NCBI GenBank assembly: GCA_035540635.1
Contig: DATLGH010000029.1
Coordinates: forward strand, 1-33,477
DNA: 33,477 nucleotides
Reading direction: 5' to 3'
Source: Egibacteraceae bacterium
GTDB lineage: Bacteria > Actinomycetota > Nitriliruptoria > Euzebyales > Egibacteraceae
Shown one piece after another: positions 16,317 to 24,042 of this stretch. The first letter of the stretch is position 1. Every line of letters begins with the position of its first letter. The position numbers and the translations under genes are program-made. The notes beneath the pieces are model-generated. The model saw only the letters and a list, made by a program, of their open reading frames with translations, was not told where the DNA came from and did not search any database.

Positions 16317-16341
16317 TGTCGATTCCGGTCGGGGGCTTCGT
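16317..16341 (+). promoter_or_regulatory. Putative ECF42 promoter before the second DGPF gene
   Basis: TGTCGA (16317-16322) and CTTCGT (16336-16341) are spaced 13 bases apart. The flanks (GGTC before the -10 and AGGGATGG after) resemble the site at 15856, and the distance to ATG 16392 is again about 50 bases. Confidence 0.6.
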
Positions 16342-16391
16342 AGGGATGGTGAGGAGCGGGACGGCCGCTCCCGCGAACCAAGGAGCCAGCC

Positions 16392-16748
16392 ATGAAGCAG
16401 TACCTGCTGTCGGTGCACTACGTCGACGGACAGCCGGATCCGGACCCCGAGACCATCCAGCAGATGTACAAGGACGTCGACGCGCTGAACACCGAGATGC
16501 AGGAGCGCGGCGTCTGGGTGTTCGCCGGTGGCCTGCAGGAACCCGACATCGCCACGATCGTGCGGGCCGAGAGCGGCGAGATCGTCACCACGGACGGGCC
16601 CTTCGCGGAGGCCAAGGAACACCTCGGCGGCTTCTGGGTCATTCAGGTGCCTGACTTCGACACCGCCCTCCAATGGGCGGGGAAGGCCACCCTTGCCTGT
16701 CAGGGCCCGGTGGAGGTGCGCCCGTTCCAGGAGGAACCCGAAGGGTGA
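16392..16748 (+). CDS. YCII-related DGPF-domain protein 2
   Basis: This second 118-residue DGPF protein has [59 protein letters not shown] and [12 protein letters not shown]. It follows GGAGCC and ends at a TGA that overlaps the sigma factor's GTG by 4 bases (GTGA), so sigma production is coupled to its translation. The two DGPF proteins are similar along their whole length and probably arose by tandem duplication, promoter included. Confidence 0.92.
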   Translation: MKQYLLSVHYVDGQPDPDPETIQQMYKDVDALNTEMQERGVWVFAGGLQEPDIATIVRAESGEIVTTDGPFAEAKEHLGGFWVIQVPDFDTALQWAGKATLACQGPVEVRPFQEEPEG

Positions 16749-17941
16749 GCGAGAGCCGCGGCCTTGTGCCGCGACCACCAGCGATCGACGACGCGGCCAT
16801 CGCGCGGGTCTTCCGCGAGGAGTTCGGGCAAGCCGTGGCCACGCTGGTCCGCGTCTTCGGCGACATCGACATCGCCGAGGACGCGGTCCAGGAGGCATTC
16901 GTCGTCGCGACTCGGCGCTGGCAGGAGGGCGGCCTGCCACCAAACCCCGGAGGGTGGATAACCACCACCGCGCGTCGCAAGGCCATCGACCGGCTGCGGC
17001 GGGAGTCGCGGCGCAGCGAATGGCACGCCCGCGCCGCTGTGCTGGCGACACCTGAGGAGCTGGCGGGCGAGGAGGAAGATGTGGTGCGCGACGACCGGCT
17101 GCGGCTCATGTTCACGTGCTGTCACCCCGCCCTCGCCACCCATGCCCAGATCGCGCTCACGCTGCGGCTCATCGGTGGGCTCAAGACCGGAGAGATCGCC
17201 CGCGCGTTCCTTGTGTCCGAGGCGACGTTGTCGCAACGGCTGGTGCGAGCGAAGCGCAAGATCAGGGACGCGAAGATCCCCTACCGCGTGCCCGGCGACG
17301 CCGCGCTCCCCGACCGACTCCGCGGTGTGCTCGCCGTTGTCTACCTGATCTTCAACGAGGGCTACGTCGCCACCGCTGGCGAGGCGCTCGACCGCGAACA
17401 CCTCGTCACGGAGGCGATCCGCCTCGCCCGACTGCTCGCCACCCTCATGCCCGACGAGCCGGAGGTCGGCGGGCTGCTCGCGCTCATGCTCCTGACCGCC
17501 GCCCGCCGCCGGGCAAGGACCGACACAGACGGTGCGCTCATCCTTCTCGCCGACCAGGACCGGTCACGCTGGGATCCTACGTTCATCGCCGAGGGGCAGG
17601 CGCTGGTGCGGGCCTGCCTGCGGCGCAACCGCCCCGGTCCCTACCAGCTGCAAGCAGCGATCGCCGCGGTCCACAGCGATACGCAGACGGCGGCGGACAC
17701 CGACTGGCGCCAGATCCTCGCGCTGTACGACCAGCTCGTTGCCCTCACCCCCACGCCCGTCGTCGCCTTGAACCGCGCTGTCGCCCTGGCCGAGGTCGCC
17801 GGCGCCGAGGCGGCGCTGACCGTCGTCGATGCGCTCGATTTCGACAACTACCACCCCCTGCATGCCACTCGCGCCGACCTGTTGCGCCGCCTCGGCCGCA
17901 TCGAGGAGGCCGCCGCGACTACGCGCGCGCCGCCGAGTTGA
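16745..17941 (+). CDS. ECF42-type sigma factor with TPR-like extension, frameshifted near its end
   Basis: From GTG 16745 the frame encodes 398 residues. Sigma region 2 lies near 15-85 ([40 protein letters not shown]) and region 4 near 120-180 ([40 protein letters not shown]). A long helical C-terminal domain follows, with [18 protein letters not shown] and repeats such as [20 protein letters not shown]. This domain and the adjoining DGPF genes mark the ECF42 group, which has no classical anti-sigma factor. One base appears to be missing near 17916: the normal end ([20 protein letters not shown]) continues in another frame to TGA 18004-18006, so the present product ends in an abnormal TTRAPPS. 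Because this tail is conserved in the group, activity may be lost. Confidence 0.85.
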   Translation: MSESRGLVPRPPAIDDAAIARVFREEFGQAVATLVRVFGDIDIAEDAVQEAFVVATRRWQEGGLPPNPGGWITTTARRKAIDRLRRESRRSEWHARAAVLATPEELAGEEEDVVRDDRLRLMFTCCHPALATHAQIALTLRLIGGLKTGEIARAFLVSEATLSQRLVRAKRKIRDAKIPYRVPGDAALPDRLRGVLAVVYLIFNEGYVATAGEALDREHLVTEAIRLARLLATLMPDEPEVGGLLALMLLTAARRRARTDTDGALILLADQDRSRWDPTFIAEGQALVRACLRRNRPGPYQLQAAIAAVHSDTQTAADTDWRQILALYDQLVALTPTPVVALNRAVALAEVAGAEAALTVVDALDFDNYHPLHATRADLLRRLGRIEEAAATTRAPPS

Positions 17942-18049
17942 CCGAGAACGTCGCGGAGCGGCGCTTTCTGCTGGAGCGTCACCGAGCCCTGCTCCACGGC
18001 ACGTGACGCGGCCGGTCGAGGGCGCCGTCGGGTCGCAGGGCGCCGAGCG

Positions 18050-18205
18050 TCAGGGCTTCGTGCCTCCTGCTGCCTCGGCGCGCCGGCGGTCCTGGCCGAT
18101 GGCGGCGCAGAGGAGCAGAAGCCCCGCGGCGACAGCCGCGGTCGGGGGCGGCCCCGTCACCGGCAGCGAGGAGGTGGCCGCTTCGGCGGGCGGCGGCGGT
18201 GTGGT
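18050..18205 (-). pseudogene. 3' remnant of an LPxTG sortase-anchored surface protein
   Basis: On the minus strand the last ~50 codons before TGA 18052-18050 form a full cell-wall sorting signal: a Thr/Pro-rich stalk (TTPPPPAEAATSS), LPVTG, a hydrophobic helix (TAAVAAGLLLLCAAIG) and a basic tail (QDRRRAEAAGGTKP). The upstream coding part is absent because the IS110 copy begins at 18206. The rest of the gene is not found on the far side of the element, so more than a simple insertion occurred. Confidence 0.65.
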
Positions 18206-18221
18206 CTGACGCGAAGATTCC

Positions 18222-18973
18222 CTAGCCGGCGGCGACCTTCAAGGGGTTGAGGGTGACGTGGTAGCCCATGGTGCGCAGTTGGTCGAGGACGCGGCGTTTG
18301 GCTCTGTCGGGGTGCAGCCGGGTGTAGAAGTCGGGTCCTGGGTCGTCGTAGACGGCTTCGGTGGCGGCCATGTTCCAGATCGCGGTGAGCATGGCGTGCT
18401 CGACGGCGACCAGTGCCTTCATCGGCCCCCGGCGTGAGGCGATGCGGCGGTACTTGGCTGCCAGGTTAGGTGTCCTTGGTTCGAGCCGCCGACATCGCCG
18501 CGGTACCCAGGGCGCCCTTGACGTAGGGGTTGCCGGGTCGGGTCTTGGTCGACCTGACCCGTCCGGCAGACTCGTTGCTGCCCGGACACGTGCCAGCCCA
18601 GGAGGCCAGGTGACCGACGGTCGGGAACCGGCTCATGTCTGCGCCGGTCTCGGCGCAGACGACGTCAGCGACGCCGATGCTGATGCCCGGGATCGTGCAG
18701 ATCAGCACCCGGAACGCGCGAAAGGGCTCGATCACCTCCTCGATGCGGCCCGTCACCTCGGTGATGGTCTGGGTGTGACGGTCGATCAAGTCCAGATGAA
18801 CCCGAGCGAGGAACGCGTGATGGTCGCTGAACCGTCCCGTCAGCGCTTCTGTGAGACCACGTCGTGACCGTCTCCTGGGTCCCCCGCCGGCCCTTACCGG
18901 CAACTCTGACGCACACCTTCGCGTCCCGCTTGGACACGTCCAGTCCAGCGCAGCGGACATGAACGACTTCCAT
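18222..18973 (-). pseudogene. IS110 transposase, deleted copy
   Basis: From ATG 18973 the reading begins MEVVHVRCAGLDVSKRDAKV, the first strand of the RuvC-like DEDD domain. It then jumps across a roughly 498-base deletion near 18855, losing the rest of that domain, into the C-terminal Transposase_20 part (ICTIPGISIGVADVVCAETG, HLASWAGTCPGSNESAGRVR). A one-base insertion near 18465 shifts the frame again before the last segment (MKALVAVEHAMLTAIWNMAA). It cannot make an active transposase. Confidence 0.88.
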
Positions 18974-19261
18974 GACGAGCACCTCCCTTCACGACAATCG
19001 AAGTCCGACGCGGGGAGGGCAGGGAGAAACAGAAGTCTGACGCTCGTGCTTGAAAGGCAACAATCCACGGCTCCGTGGAAGCCCTCCACACCATGCTGAC
19101 CTACAGGCTCACAGGCACTACAGAGAATTTCGGTGTCCGACCGCGACGAACAGCGACATTCTCACCCCGCGCAGCCGGCGCTGACCAGACCACGCCCCCA
19201 GCCGCGCCTGCCAGCGAATCTTCGCGCACCCGGTGCGCCTTCGCCCGAAGGCGCTGGACTG
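18974..19261 (-). ncRNA. Candidate bridge RNA region of IS110 copy 1
   Basis: This non-coding leader upstream of the transposase is conserved with copy 2. It keeps the end-proximal hairpin GCGCCTTC/GAAGGCGC, the hairpin TCCACGG/CCGTGGA, and the target-like segments GCTGACCT (19095-19102) and GCGCTGACC (19178-19186). Bridge RNAs of IS110 elements come from this position. No transcript has been shown. Confidence 0.5.
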
Positions 19262-19349
19262 CTGACCTGCGGTTTTACCGGTTCGCGGTCTCAGCGCCTG
19301 ACACGCCGGCCCGGTCGATCTCGTGCCGTATGGGATCAGTATGGGATCA
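19262..19349. repeat. R1 repeat, copy 2
   Basis: CTGACCTGCGGTTT, GGTCTCAGCGCC and CCCGGTCGATCTCGTG are followed by GTATGGGATCA twice in tandem. It joins the right end of IS110 copy 1 to the 3' end of the intact VapC gene. Confidence 0.8.
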
Positions 19350-19384
19350 AGCTCGCCCAGGCGCCGCTGCCCCGGACGTTGGGG

Positions 19385-19807
19385 TCATGCGTCGGAGGGG
19401 AGGAGTCGGAAGGCGCTGCCGCCCCGTAGGGGCGAGACCGCGCGGAAGTGCCGCTCGTCGGTGCACAGCAGGTCGATGGTGCGGTACTTGCTGGCGAGCA
19501 CGACCACGGACGCGTCGGTCAGGCCAATGCCGAGGTCGCGGTAGCCCCTGACCAACGCAACGGCCTCGCTGAGGTCATCGTCACCGAACGCGACCAGCGT
19601 GTACACCCCGGCGTCCACGTCGTCGAGCAGGTCGCACTCGGCGCCCACACCCAGCCGGCGTTGCACGAGGTAGTCCAGCTCGGCGAGGACGAAGGGCGAT
19701 AGGACGAAGGGTCCGGAGTCGGCGTCGATAACGGCGCGCGCTGCTTCGTGGTTGGCGTCGTCGCGGTCCAGGAAGGCGTACAGCCCGCCCGTGTCGACCA
19801 CGATCAC
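19385..19807 (-). CDS. vapC: VapC-type PIN-domain toxin
   Basis: This 140-residue PIN ribonuclease has the expected acidic residues in order: Asp in MIVVDTGGLYAFLDRDDANH, Glu in FVLAELDYLVQRR, and Asp in IGLTDASVVVLASKY, with a C-terminal HFRAVSPL segment. Toxins of this type cleave RNA, often tRNA or rRNA, and are held inactive by the partner antitoxin. The GTG start overlaps the antitoxin stop by 4 bases. The gene ends 36 bases from repeat R1. A nearly identical but broken copy lies at 13814-14235, also ending at R1. Confidence 0.9.
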   Translation of the reverse strand: MIVVDTGGLYAFLDRDDANHEAARAVIDADSGPFVLSPFVLAELDYLVQRRLGVGAECDLLDDVDAGVYTLVAFGDDDLSEAVALVRGYRDLGIGLTDASVVVLASKYRTIDLLCTDERHFRAVSPLRGGSAFRLLPSDA

Positions 19808-20028
19808 CGGCCGAAGCCGTCCTCCAGCAACTCGTCAACCCGCTGAGACGTGTCGCTGTGGCCACTGCGCCCGAGCGGGCGCGGACGACGGTCGGCGGCC
19901 GTTTCGGCGCGCAGCAGGCGACGGATCGCTTCGCGGATCAGCTCCGAACGGGTCGAGCCGCGTCGTGCAGCCGCCTGCCGCAGCAGCGCATCGTCGGCGG
20001 CATCGAGGTAGATCGTCGTCTTCCGCAT
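19804..20028 (-). CDS. vapB: VapB-type ribbon-helix-helix antitoxin
   Basis: This 74-residue protein starts with a ribbon-helix-helix DNA-binding domain (MRKTTIYLDAADDALLRQAA, then SELIREAIRRLLRA), followed by a basic, flexible linker and an acidic C-terminus (RVDELLEDGFGR) that probably wraps the PIN toxin. ATG 20028 is supported by the loss of exactly this codon in the dead copy. A perfect 12-base palindrome 16 bases upstream is the likely operator for VapB-VapC autorepression. Confidence 0.88.
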   Translation of the reverse strand: MRKTTIYLDAADDALLRQAAARRGSTRSELIREAIRRLLRAETAADRRPRPLGRSGHSDTSQRVDELLEDGFGR

Positions 20029-20042
20029 CGTCCCGCGAGCCT

Positions 20043-20055
20043 ACCATACGTATGG
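20043..20055 (-). promoter_or_regulatory. Palindromic operator and -10 box of vapBC
   Basis: CCATACGTATGG (20044-20055) is a perfect 12-base palindrome. On the minus strand its end gives TATGGT (20048-20043), a plausible -10 box 14 bases before the VapB ATG, so repressor binding would block the promoter. Confidence 0.6.
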
Positions 20056-20291
20056 CACCCGCTCGACAACGATCCCGTGGCGTTGGGACTTCTCACGGCG
20101 CGTGCGCGTATGACTGTTGCGCCGACACGTCCGGCGGTGCCCTTCAGTCCAGTCAAAGCGGGGCTTCGTACCTCCGGTCGAATGGAGGCCCGTGGCGCTA
20201 CGCGTGGCCCTTGAGGTCACCGAGGAGTTCGGCGAGCCGCGCAACGCAGTTGTGTTCGGTTAGTTAGAGGCAGTCGCTGGAATCGCAAGGT

Positions 20292-21593
20292 GTGGCCGTG
20301 GCCGCTGCGCCATGGGCCGTGGTGTTCCAGTTCACGTGGGGCTTCACGGTCGACGTCGGCAAGGACGGCGACGGTCGGCGGATCCAGCAGAAGCGCACGG
20401 GATTCGCCACCAAGGTCGACGCCGAACGCGCGCTCCACGAGGTGAGGGCCTCCCTGCACCGCGGCACGTTCGTCCCTCGTAGCACCCTCACCCTGGCCGA
20501 GTACCTGCGCGAGGAATGGCTGCCCGCCACCAAGCCGCCGCTGGTGAAGTACGAGACGTGGGACGACCGCCGGCGCACCCTCGAGGTCTACGTCCTGCCC
20601 CGCATCGGCGGCGTCCGCCTGCAGGAGCTCAACGCCGCCCACCTCAACCGCCTCTATGCCGAGCTGCTGGCGTCCGGACGCGTCCAGTCCACGGGGGGCC
20701 TGTCGGTCGGTTCGGTGCGCCGCATCCACGCGATGCTCAGCAAGGCGCTGCGCGACGCCATCCGATGGGGCCGGGTCGCCCGCAGCGCCGCCGAGCTGGC
20801 CGACCCGCCGTCGATGAAGGTCGTGCAGGCGGCACGCCGGCGCAGCATGCGCACCTGGTCCGGCGAGGAGTTGCGCCGCTTCCTCGCGGCCACCGAAAGC
20901 CATCCGCTCCACCCGCTGTGGTTCTTCGGCTCCAGCACCGGCGCCCGACGCTCCGAGCTGCTCGGCCAGCATGTGCCCGACCTCAACCTGGTCGCCGCCA
21001 CCGTGACCGTCCGCCACACCGTCACTCCGGGCGAGGACGGGTACCAGCACACCGACGACCAGAAGAGCCAGGGCTCAGCCCGCACCGTCCATCTGGACCG
21101 GCGCACTATCGAGGTCCTGCGCGCCCACCTCGACGCCCAGGACCAGATCCGCCAGCAGGTGGGGCCGCTCTGGAACCCCGCCGCGCTGCTGTTCCCCCGC
21201 CCGGAGGGCGGCTGGTGGAACCCGCCAGCCATCTCCGAGGCCTTCAAACGCGCGGTCAAGGCTGCGGATGTCCCGCGAATTCGACTGCATGACGTCCGCC
21301 ACACGCATGCTTCCCTGCTCCTGGCCGCCGGCGTCAACCCCAAGGTCGTGTCTGAGCGACTCGGCCACTCATCGGTGGCATTCACGCTCGACTGCTACGC
21401 CCATGTCATGCCCGGCATGCAGGCCGACGCCGCGGAGCTGTTCATGGGCCGGCGAGCACGACGACGAGCACCCCGACGAGAGCACCGACGACCCGGAAGA
21501 GGCCCCGGAGGACGAACGATGAACGTCATCTGTCACCGCGCTGTGACCGCGTACCGCAAAGCGCGCCGCCGGTTTCCCGGAACAGCGCGCTGA
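20292..21593 (+). CDS. Tyrosine recombinase/integrase (Int A)
   Basis: This phage-type integrase reads 433 residues from GTG 20292. An arm-binding-like N-terminus (GFTVDVGKDGDGRRIQQKRT) is followed by a SAM-like core-binding domain (LTLAEYLREEWLPATKP, VRRIHAMLSKALRDAIRWGR). The catalytic domain has Arg in TGARRSELLG, Lys in DQKSQGSARTVHLD, LHDVRHTHASLLL, LGHSSVAF and the tyrosine in DCYAHVMPG, so all active-site residues are present. Near 21450 an extra base shifts the frame, replacing the acidic tail (GEHDDEHPDESTDD in the other frame, ending TGA 21520-21522) with a basic one; this may not matter for catalysis. IS110 copy 2 is inserted at its 3' boundary. No excisionase gene precedes it; the 236-base upstream gap looks empty. 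Confidence 0.87.
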   Translation: MAVAAAPWAVVFQFTWGFTVDVGKDGDGRRIQQKRTGFATKVDAERALHEVRASLHRGTFVPRSTLTLAEYLREEWLPATKPPLVKYETWDDRRRTLEVYVLPRIGGVRLQELNAAHLNRLYAELLASGRVQSTGGLSVGSVRRIHAMLSKALRDAIRWGRVARSAAELADPPSMKVVQAARRRSMRTWSGEELRRFLAATESHPLHPLWFFGSSTGARRSELLGQHVPDLNLVAATVTVRHTVTPGEDGYQHTDDQKSQGSARTVHLDRRTIEVLRAHLDAQDQIRQQVGPLWNPAALLFPRPEGGWWNPPAISEAFKRAVKAADVPRIRLHDVRHTHASLLLAAGVNPKVVSERLGHSSVAFTLDCYAHVMPGMQADAAELFMGRRARRRAPRREHRRPGRGPGGRTMNVICHRAVTAYRKARRRFPGTAR

Positions 21594-21607
21594 CGCGAAG
21601 ATTCCCT

Positions 21608-22855
21608 CTAGCCCGCGGCGGCCTCCAGGGGGTTGAGGGTGACGTGGTAGCCCATGGTGCGCAGTTGGTCGAGGGCGCGGCGTTTGGCTCGGTCGGGGTG
21701 CAGCCGGGTGTAGAAGTCGGGTCCTGGGTCGTCATAGAGGGCGCCGGTGGCGGCCATGTTCCAGATCGCGGTGAGCATGGCGTGCTCGACGGCGACCAGT
21801 GCCTTCATCGGCCCCCGGCGTGAGGCGATGCGGCGGTACTTGGCTGCCAGGTAGGTGTCCTTGGTTCGAGCCGCCGACATTGCCGCGGTACCCAGGGCGC
21901 CCTTGAGGTAGGGGTTGCCGGGTCGGGTCTTGGTCGACTTGACCCGTCCGGCGGACTCGTTGCTGCCCGGACACGTCCCGGCCCAGGAGGCCAGGTGACC
22001 GGCGGTGGGGAACCGGCTCATGTCTGCGCCGGTCTCGGCGCAGACGACGTCAGCGACGCCGGTGCTGATGCCCGGGATCGTGCAGATCAGCTCCCGGAAC
22101 GCGCGAAAGGGCTCGATCACCTGCTCGATGCGGCCCGTCACCTCGGTGATGGCCTGGGTGTGACGGTCGATCAAGTCCAGGTGAACCCGAGCGAGGAACG
22201 CGTGATGGTCGCTGAACCGTCCCCTCAGCGCTTCTGTGAGGGCGGGGATCTTCGAACGCAGTCGGCGCTTGGCCATGTCGGCCAACACGGCCGGGTCTCG
22301 CTGACCGTCGATGAGCGCTTCAAGCATCGCCCGGCCCGAGACACCAGTGATGTCCGAGGCAACCGAGGACAGCTTGATCCCGGCGTCCTCCAACAGCTTC
22401 TCCAACCGCTGGATCTCGCGGCCGCGTTCGCGGGTGATCGCGGTCCTGGTGCGAGTCAGGTCGCGCAGGTGGCGGACCGGCTCCGGCGGCACGAACGACC
22501 CGCGCACCAACCCATGCGCGCCCAGCTGCGCCAGTCACGCGGCGTCGGAGACGTCGGTCTTGCGGCCGGGCAGGTTCTTCACATGACGGGCGTTGACCAG
22601 CACCACCTCGAACCCGGCGTCCTCGAGCAGGTAGTAGAACGGCTTCCAGTAGTCCCCGGTCGCCTCCATCACCGCCAACGTGACCCGCTCGGCGATCAGG
22701 TGCTCACGCAGCGCCAGGACCTGATTCGTGGTCGCACCCCACGTCGTGACCGTCTCCTGGGTTGCCCGCCGGCCCTTGCCGGCGACTCTGACGCACACCT
22801 TCGCGTCCCGCTTGGACACGTCGAGTCCAGCGCAGCGAGCATGAACGACTTCCAT
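21608..22855 (-). pseudogene. IS110 transposase interrupted by one TGA
   Basis: From ATG 22855 (GGGAGG upstream) the gene would encode 415 residues. The RuvC-like DEDD domain has GLDVSKRDAKVCV, VMEATGDYWKPFYYLLEDAG and LPGRKTDVSDAA; a coiled linker follows (RERGREIQRLEKLLEDAGIK), then the serine-containing Transposase_20 domain (ICTIPGISTGVADVVCAETG, GTCPGSNESAGRVK). After DVSDAA the expected Trp codon TGG reads TGA (22537-22535), truncating the protein after about 106 residues. All other positions are in frame. One G-to-A change therefore inactivates it, unless read through, and the loss should be recent. Confidence 0.88.
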
Positions 22856-23145
22856 GACGAGCACCTCCCTTTCACCAAGGCCGATGTCCGACGCGGGGAG
22901 GGCAGGGAGAAACAGAAGTCTGACGCTCGTGCTCGAAAGGCAACAATCCACGGTTCCCGTGGAAGCCCTCCACACCATGCTGACCTACAGGCTCACAGGC
23001 ACTACAGAGGATTCCGGTGTCCGACCGCGACGAACAGCGACATTCTCACCCCGCGCAGCCGCGCTGACCAGACCACGCACCCAGCCGCGCCCCGCGGCGA
23101 ATCTTCGCGCACCCCGGTGCGCCTTCCCCCGAAGGCGCTGGACTG
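22856..23145 (-). ncRNA. Candidate bridge RNA region of IS110 copy 2
   Basis: This 290-base non-coding leader lies between the element's end and its transposase. From the 5' end on the minus strand it shows hairpin GCGCCTTC/GAAGGCGC with a 4-base loop (23119-23138), hairpin GCGCACC/GGTGCGC next to it, a GCCGCG/CGCGGC stem, CGCGCTGACC (23060-23069), GCTGACCT (22979-22986), hairpin TCCACGG/CCGTGGA (22947-22963) and CTGACGC (22920-22926). The 10- and 8-base segments equal the target sequence around the CT core, and the 7-base one equals the element's own left junction. Target-like segments precede the donor-like one, the order known for bridge RNAs. Exact RNA ends cannot be read by eye. Confidence 0.55.
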
Positions 23146-23233
23146 CTGACCTGCGGTTTCTTCGGTGGCGGGTCTCGGCGCCGCCCCCGCCAACCCGGTC
23201 GATCTCGTGCCGTATGGGATCAGTATGGGATCA
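23146..23233. repeat. R1 repeat, copy 3
   Basis: CTGACCTGCGGTTTCTTCGG, GGGTCTCGGCGCC and CCCGGTCGATCTCGTG are followed by GTATGGGATCA twice. It links the right end of IS110 copy 2 to the DarTG module, whose toxin starts 151 bases further on. Confidence 0.8.
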
Positions 23234-23384
23234 GCGACCGCCTCAACGGTCTTGCTCCCACGGCCCATCCACGGGCCAGCGTCGGGTCATTCGCCCGGGG
23301 CCGGGAACGGGAGGTGTAGCGCCACGAAGGTGTGGTCGTTAACCTCAGTCCCGCGATACCCTCCCCATCACACCCTGCCTGCAC

Positions 23385-24023
23385 ATGCCGACCCCCATCT
23401 TCCATATAACCCACCGGAACAATCTGCCCGGCATCCTCGCTCGGGGTGGGATCTGCTGCGACCGCGACTGCCAGGAGGACAACCTGACCGCAGTGTGCAT
23501 CGGCTACAGCGATATCAAGCAACGGCGGTTCTTCCGGGCGGTGCGCGTGCGAGGTGAGGCCCGAGGTGTGGTCGCCGACTACGTCCCCTTCTACTTCGGC
23601 CCCCGCTCTCCGATGCTGTTCACGATCAGCAACGGGAACGTGGAGGGGTACCCGGAGGGCCAGGGTCCCGTCGCACACCTTGTGGTCTCGGCGGACGCGA
23701 TCGCCAACGCCGGCCTTCCCTTCGTCTACACGGATCGCAACGCAGCGCTCGCCTATGCGCAGTTCACGGATGTGCTCGATGACCTTGGCGAGCATGTGGA
23801 CTTGGCCTTGATGAAGGCTCGGTACTGGAACAATACGCAGGAGCAGCCTGATCGTATGGAGCGGCGCATGGCCGAGTTCCTCGTTCACGACTTCGTCCCG
23901 TGGGAGTATGTGAGGGCCATCGGCGTGATGTCACAGGCGGAGGCGAAACTCGTCAACGAGATCCTCGAAGTCCATCAGGGGCATCGCCCTACCGTGTCCG
24001 TCCGTCGTGAGTGGTATTACTGA
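23385..24023 (+). CDS. darT: DarT-type DNA ADP-ribosyltransferase toxin (DUF4433)
   Basis: This 212-residue protein has the DarT layout: PIFHITHRNNLPGILARGGI at the NAD-binding start, VPFYFGPRSPMLFTI (with the conserved FYF-type segment), VYTDRNAALAYAQF, and the catalytic Glu in RRMAEFLVHDFVPWEYV. DarT transfers ADP-ribose to bases in single-stranded DNA, blocking replication, and can act in phage defence. No strong Shine-Dalgarno sequence precedes ATG 23385. The antitoxin gene follows after 19 bases. Base composition is slightly less GC-rich than the flanks, consistent with transfer. Confidence 0.92.
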   Translation: MPTPIFHITHRNNLPGILARGGICCDRDCQEDNLTAVCIGYSDIKQRRFFRAVRVRGEARGVVADYVPFYFGPRSPMLFTISNGNVEGYPEGQGPVAHLVVSADAIANAGLPFVYTDRNAALAYAQFTDVLDDLGEHVDLALMKARYWNNTQEQPDRMERRMAEFLVHDFVPWEYVRAIGVMSQAEAKLVNEILEVHQGHRPTVSVRREWYY

Positions 24024-24042
24024 GGTGAAGAGGGAAACCGCG

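Larger units (their letters stand above)
18206..19263 (-). mobile_element. IS110-family element, copy 1, internally deleted
   Basis: The element is bounded by CT dinucleotides at 18206-18207 and 19262-19263. Its ends match copy 2 (left end starts GACGCGAAGATTCCCT, right end finishes GGCGCTGGACTG). It is about 498 bases shorter than copy 2 because the stretch corresponding to 22241-22738 is missing. The left flank is the LPxTG remnant and the right flank is repeat R1; the two do not rejoin into a known target, suggesting recombination between IS copies. Confidence 0.8.
21592..23147 (-). mobile_element. IS110-family element, copy 2, full length
   Basis: The element begins GACGCGAAGATTCCCT after the core CT at 21590-21591 and ends GGCGCTGGACTG before the core CT at 23146-23147, about 1556 bases with one core. 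Removing it restores AACAGCGCG-CT-GACCTGCGG, matching the empty site at 30008-30025 (AACACCGCG-CT-GACCTGCGG). That defines both ends and the target. It carries one transposase gene on the minus strand and a 290-base structured leader. Confidence 0.85.

Noticed and set aside
24007-24042. GTG 24007 as the darG start
   Set aside because: It lies inside darT and lacks a ribosome site, whereas ATG 24043 has AGAGGGA at a suitable distance and begins right at the macrodomain.
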